Both the position numbers and the translations under genes were made by a program. Source: Tetranychus cinnabarinus (Eukaryota; Arthropoda; Arachnida; Trombidiformes; Tetranychidae). Taken from it: 64,000 nt of DNA. Below, one piece after another: positions 59,501 to 64,000 of this stretch; position 1 is the stretch's first letter; each line of letters begins with the position of its first letter. Below the pieces are notes generated by a model. It was not told the DNA's origin. It saw only the letters and a program-made list of their open reading frames with translations, and made no database searches. The stretch lies in the NCBI GenBank assembly GCA_022266195.1, contig WHVY01000005.1:3658001-3722000 (forward strand), read 5' to 3'.

Positions 59501-61292
59501 CCATTCACTATTGACCTTTACAATAATAGTAATGTCAAGTAATCAATTGATTGTCTATCCTTTCATCTTTGTTTCCCCAAATTGATTGCTTGATCAGGGT
59601 TGAGTCCTTTTCAATTGACCACTATTTTAATCAAGGGTTAATCAAATGGAGTGATTGAATTAGATAAATATTGACCTCGATTGTTAACCATTTTAAAAAT
59701 GGTTTAACATGTCTTCAAATCTTCCGGTCTTACATGAGATAATATCAATAGTCATAAGAAGATGAACTGAAGACTGGTTAAAATCGGGTAAATTATGATG
59801 ATGATGTGAATATTGATGATCAGGTTTGGAATGGGATTACAATTGTATTTATTGATGTTGCTGTTTAATTTTGATTACAATGGGTTAAACTACACTTTCG
59901 ATTGTTATTCATCCAAGTTAACCTGTTAACCAGCAGATCTTACAGTCTTACCCATTTTCAGGTCGATCTATTGTTATTTCAAGTTCCCAATTGTTTCCTT
60001 AAATAAAACCTCAGGTCAATCATCATTGATTATCAACATTTAGCCTTTAACTTTCCTCTTTTCATCTTCCAATCTTCTTCATCTGCATTTTCATTCCAAG
60101 TTCACAGTTTTTTTTCCATCTTATTGCTACATCATTTACCTTTTGTCTCAATCCCTTTTCTAGGTTAGTTGAATTACTTTTTTAGATTCTTTCAGTTTCA
60201 TTGATTGAAAACTGATTCATCATCAGACTTCTCATCCTTAACGAGATAACCAATTGATTGGTAAAACAATCGTTAAACGAAACATTCGCTAACAATCCAA
60301 TTATCTTGTCGACTAGCCATTCATTGTACCAACCCTTGTTAAACAATTTTACAAGTTAACACTTAAACTTGCCCAACAATTTCTAATTATTTTTTTCCTT
60401 TATTTTTATTTTTGTAATTGCAATTAAACCTGTTAACCAGTAATTCAAATGGATTGATTAAACCAATGGGATCCACAGGAAAATTGATGAAACCAGGAAA
60501 TCTTGATGATGGTTTAGGTTCAGCTTACGGTGCAGCCTCAACCGACCCATTGCCTTATGGTTCCAATGAAGCTGGAGATCCAATGGGACCAAGTAATTAA
60601 CCTAAAATTATTAAATTTTATTCCCTATTTTAACTATATTATTACCTCTTGACAGGTTACAACCCAAGTGACTTCTTTGGACCCAGTGCGACAAGTGGTC
60701 TTGATACAGGTCTTGATGATTTTACCGGTTTCGGTGACATGACATTTGATAATGACGCACTTCTTAACTTTGGAGGAATGCAACCTTTTACTGGTGATTT
60801 AGGTAAGTTGATTTTTACCTTAAAAGAGGAAAAAATATTCAAATTGTAATCTTTATTTTTCACCTTTTCATTTTAGGAATGGAAGCAAATAAAAAGAAAA
60901 ACAAAGGTTATGGTTCATTCATGTCAAGTGCTCTTTCTGGTTTAGGATCATTCGGGTTTCTTTCCGGCGGTGGATCCAGTGGGTCTAATGGACTAACTTC
61001 AAATTACAATCCAATGAAAGGAATGGCTGTAGCTATGAGCAATACATTTCCCTCCTTTACGGGACCAAAGCAACAGGTACCAAACCATGGTCAATCTGGC
61101 TCAGGATCTTCATCTGGAGGATCATCTTCTGGTTTTGGAGGAATCCGGACAAGATTAACTAACCTTCTCACTGGAAGGTTACCAAGTTTAAATTTTGCCT
61201 CTCTAACGGGCTTAGGTAGTTTAGGTGGTCCTAGTGGTATGACAGGTTTAGGTGGTATGAACAGTGGTTTATTGGGATTATTTGGTCTCTAA
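56566..61292 (+). CDS. Asn/Ser/Gly-rich secreted low-complexity protein (5 exons, 5' end missing)
   Basis: Five exons join without frame conflict: 56566-57216, 59028-59272, 60441-60592, 60656-60802, 60877-61292, giving 536 residues plus an unseen N-terminus. The introns are 1811, 1168, 63 and 74 bp, all GT-AG. The first exon opens with a hydrophobic stretch 'LQFLIAFCLPLISLGS', which looks like the core of a signal peptide whose Met is on an upstream exon. A short charged segment 'KKIQIVYIKVPLVTNKL' follows. The rest is low complexity: Ser/Gly/Asn/Tyr/Pro in exon 1, Asn-rich in exon 2 ('NTNQHNNNNNHVINPVNTNN'), Gly/Leu/Asp in exons 3-4, and Gly/Ser/Leu at the end ('LTGLGSLGGPSGMTGLGG'). Composition resembles arthropod cuticle, silk or egg-shell proteins, but I do not recognise a named family. 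Confidence 0.78.
57217..59027 (+). other. Long first intron of the Asn/Ser/Gly-rich gene
   Basis: 1811-bp intron from GTAAAT to CTTCAG. AT-rich, no nested gene or repeat recognised. Short minus-strand open frames within it have no support. Confidence 0.6.
59273..60440 (+). other. Second intron of the Asn/Ser/Gly-rich gene
   Basis: 1168-bp intron from GTATGT to AACCAG. No feature recognised inside it. Confidence 0.55.
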
Positions 61293-62815
61293 CCAATTGT
61301 TCAATTGTTACAATCAACCTCTAAGATAATCAAAATCAAATTAGTATTTTCATCTTGTTGCCTTCACTTATTTTTTTCCCCAGTAACTTTGTAATTGAGG
61401 ACCACATTAATTGAACTTCATCAAAAAACAAACCCATCTGTTTGGCTTAATACAAAATCTCATCCACATCAACCTCATTCTCAATTCACTTCATCAGATG
61501 TTGATTTTGTCATTGATTTTTAAATGATTGACATTCACCATTGAGATATAATTCAATGGTGACAAATCGTCAGCCATTTTTTTATTTCCTTTGAAATCAT
61601 CAAAAAATTTCATCTTTTCATATTGTAAATATATTTTCATTTTCAAGCCTTCATTTTTGTGTTGATAATTGAAATTAAAAGTAATTATCCAAAAAATGGT
61701 TTACATTTATCAGTTGTTTCGCGATATTGAAAAAGGTATTTTTATAATAAATTGACATCAACCAGAATCGACTATTTAGAAGCACAATTAAAGTTAATAT
61801 TGTGATCTTTCTTTTCAGATTCAAACAATTTACCCTCGCACTTTGATTTGGAACTATTCATGAGGGAACTTCCTCTGACGATATTGATTTATTTCATCGG
61901 TTAAGAGCCAAATTGTGGCATTTACCTTGACTGGTCATCAAAAAGTCCGATTGTAACAATCTTTTAAATACAAGCATTTAAGCATAAATTTTATTTCCAG
62001 AGCAAACTGTTTTCTGAGGTATTCAATTAAACCGAAGCTGAATAGACATTTAATGATACCGACTATTGAAATTTGATTTATATATTTTTCTTCTAATAGG
62101 CATGTAAATTTCCTACTGATTCAAATAAATCAATGATTAACATGGTTTTAACATTTAATGTCCAACCATAAAGGTTTTTCAGAAGAAACAACTTTACTTG
62201 GAAAACGCATCATTAACTTGATTTATAGATTGATAGTCTTGAGGCCAAAAGTCTTGTGGTTGGAGCAAAGATCAAAGCAATAACTAATCACAGAAGCAAT
62301 TAAAATTCGTGGAAAATTATATGTCAATAGGAATTGAAGAAATCAAGAAACTGTAAAGATACTTTTTTATGAGCAAAAGTATCTTTCTCAGATTTCTGAC
62401 CAATTATATACCAGAAAACAGACCAACTAAATGCGTTTATACACGTTAATATAAAGAAATCGCATAAACACCAGGTGACCAGCAATCATCTTAATTATTG
62501 CCAGGATGGCACTGATTAATTGACTGTGAAAGAAGCTTGGATCAATAGCAATTTAATTGCTTTATTTTTTCTCAAAATGACTTACACTTTCTTGTAACTT
62601 AAATATTTGAAATCGTTCTTGCTGAGAACAGCAGTAAACTGAAGAAATTGTTTTTTGTTTACAAATGTGAAAATCTTGGTTAACCTAAAGTCAATTCTTG
62701 TTAATCTTGTTAATTAGCTACCAAAACACTCGCTAAACTGTATTTTTGATCAACAGTGATTAATTTAATTATTTCAACTTCCAGATCTCGTTCGTATCCT
62801 CCTCCTTCAGGCCAG
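61293..62815. other. Intergenic, 3' UTR side of the Asn/Ser/Gly-rich gene
   Basis: 1.5 kb with no firm feature. Near 61820-61940 a TTTTCAG acceptor-like site is followed by short frames with plausible composition but no recognisable family, so no gene is called. Confidence 0.4.
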
Positions 62816-62823
62816 TATATAAA
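62816..62823 (+). promoter_or_regulatory. TATA box upstream of the Trp-rich gene
   Basis: TATATAAA followed by GG, 118 bases upstream of the ATG at 62941. A transcription start about 30 bases downstream would give a 5' UTR of roughly 95 bases. This is a consensus match only. Confidence 0.5.
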
Positions 62824-62940
62824 GGTAAAGGTTTTAAAGGACATGAACCTAAATGTGTGCTTATCTTCATTTAACCAATCAGCTGTTCATCTTCATTACA
62901 TCGTTCCTAGTTTCAGGATTAACTCTCGAAATTATTTCCA

Positions 62941-63539
62941 ATGGCAGATTCAACGAAAAGTTGGCCTATCATTCTTGATGAAGCTAGTTTCTCTTATCTG
63001 GTTGAATTGTCTCGGAACTTGTCCAAAGTTGAAGGATTAGTTAATAAATTGGTGAAGGGTGAATATCAACAATACGATGATAAGGTAAGTTTAATCTAAT
63101 TTCAATTCTATATCATGGACTTTGTTTTATTTTTTTTCCTTTTTATTTCTTTGATTTAAAATAGAGTTATAAATCGGGTCAAAATTCTCAGAACTACACT
63201 AGTGTCGAAAACATTTCTTGGGATAATTATCGTAACGCTAAAGCAGAGAGTGAAGATGACAAATGGTCTGATTGGTACCCAACTAGCGATGGAGATGCAT
63301 CCAGTGAAAAAAACAACAATCCCAAAAGTGAATGGACTATAAGATGGGACGATGATTGGGACGCCGAACCAGATTGGTCAAGTGTTGAATCCAAAAATGA
63401 AACAGCTATAAATTGGGATACTCCTAAGGTATCTCAATGGGACAAAGCACATTGGGAAAGTGAATGGAGAAAATCCGATTCGAAGGAATCAAATCAAGAG
63501 AAGATTGACTGGGACTCACCTAAACTATCTGATTGGTGA
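62941..63539 (+). CDS. Tryptophan-rich acidic protein of unknown family (2 exons)
   Basis: Exon 1 62941-63084, an 80-bp intron (donor GTAAGT, acceptor AAATAG), exon 2 63165-63539; 172 residues. Exon 1 gives a folded-looking N-terminus ('WPIILDEASFSYLVELSRNL', 'KVEGLVNKLVKGEYQQYDDK'). Exon 2 is hydrophilic, with Trp appearing 13 times in 124 residues, almost always next to Asp, Ser or Glu: 'ISWDN', 'DKWSDW', 'IRWDDDWDAEPDW', 'INWDTPKVSQW', 'IDWDSPKLSDW'. There is no signal peptide or membrane segment. The phase-0 junction, canonical splice sites and TATA box support a real gene. I know no family with this pattern. Several hydrophobic-x-Trp-Asp motifs resemble short W-acidic docking motifs, which is inference only. 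Confidence 0.72.
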
Positions 63540-64000
63540 TTGACTGAATTGTCTATCAGTTAATGGATGGTCTGAAAGCAAGTCGTTCTGGGTCTCCTTC
63601 TTGGGACTTTTAAAATTTTATCGCAGTCTCACTCCTTGAAGACATGAATTTTATTATGATCAATAATGTATACCGCATATAATTGTGTATTTTCATTAGA
63701 AAGATAGTTTCCCAAAAATTAGATTTAAAATAAATTCTCTGCAGCTTTGAATAAGATCTTCTGATTGGCCTTTGAACTTTTTTTATACATAAGGACATTG
63801 ATGTTGAATATTAGCACATAAATTGTGAAATATTTCATGTCAAGAATTTCACGAGAAAATAATTTATGCAATTAGTGTTGATTAGATTGATTGTTTTTAA
63901 AATGATACCTTTTTGTTAAAGACTTGCTCATAAAACTGAAAACATATGATTTACCAGACGCTGAATTGAGTATTTCGAAATTGAGTGTCTTTTCTTAATG
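63540..64000. other. 3' flank of the Trp-rich gene
   Basis: Downstream sequence to the window edge. An AATAAA-like AAATAAAT at about 63728 may serve polyadenylation. No other feature seen. Confidence 0.45.

Noticed and set aside
62756..63040. 94-codon frame overlapping the start of the Trp-rich gene
   Set aside because: It is a different frame that runs through the TATA box and the first exon; the spliced Trp-rich frame explains the region better.

Overview
This window is animal nuclear DNA: AT-rich, with spliced genes on both strands, short introns (58 to about 90 bases in several genes) and orthologues of conserved animal proteins. Codon and intron style, the divergent BTB gene and the Asn/Ser/Gly-rich secreted protein suggest an arthropod, perhaps a mite. 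That placement is inference only.

Layout. 0-1.7 kb: first exons of cytosolic phenylalanyl-tRNA synthetase alpha and the AN1 end of a ZFAND5/6-type protein, both minus strand. 3.7-5.3 kb: a decayed, unprocessed fibulin-like gene with EGF modules. 5.6-20.5 kb: four almost identical copies (A-D) of a Crypton-like tyrosine-recombinase element; A stands alone and B, C and D are joined end to end. 20.6-25.7 kb: an old array of degenerate repeats in mixed orientation. 26-34.4 kb: COG3 (Golgi tethering), a BTB/BACK gene on the minus strand, and a myotubularin phosphatase of the MTMR2 type. 38.1-39.0 kb: a four-exon BLVRB-like NAD(P)H reductase. 39-56 kb: gene-poor DNA with two TA-flanked MITE-like elements and a broken calcium-channel alpha2-delta exon flanked by direct repeats. 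56.6-61.3 kb: a five-exon, low-complexity secreted protein. 62.9-63.5 kb: a two-exon, tryptophan-rich acidic protein.

The most unusual part is the recombinase element. Each copy has one gene in two exons, coding for a 453-residue DUF3504-type tyrosine recombinase with R, HxxR, H and Y. The intron holds a tandem array of 488-bp units, each with a perfect 16-bp stem. The coding body lies between 12-bp inverted repeats and is followed by a 107-bp hairpin. Elements are flanked by the 5-bp core TTATA, which neighbouring copies share, so the cluster looks like repeated site-specific integration or circle recombination. In copy D the body between the 12-bp inverted repeats is flipped while the hairpin keeps its orientation. 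This is the arrangement expected if the recombinase, or another process, inverts the segment between those repeats. Copy B has a 1-base deletion in exon 1; A, C and D have intact genes.

The host genes are mostly unrelated housekeeping functions (translation, Golgi traffic, phosphoinositide turnover, redox) and show no operon-like relationship.
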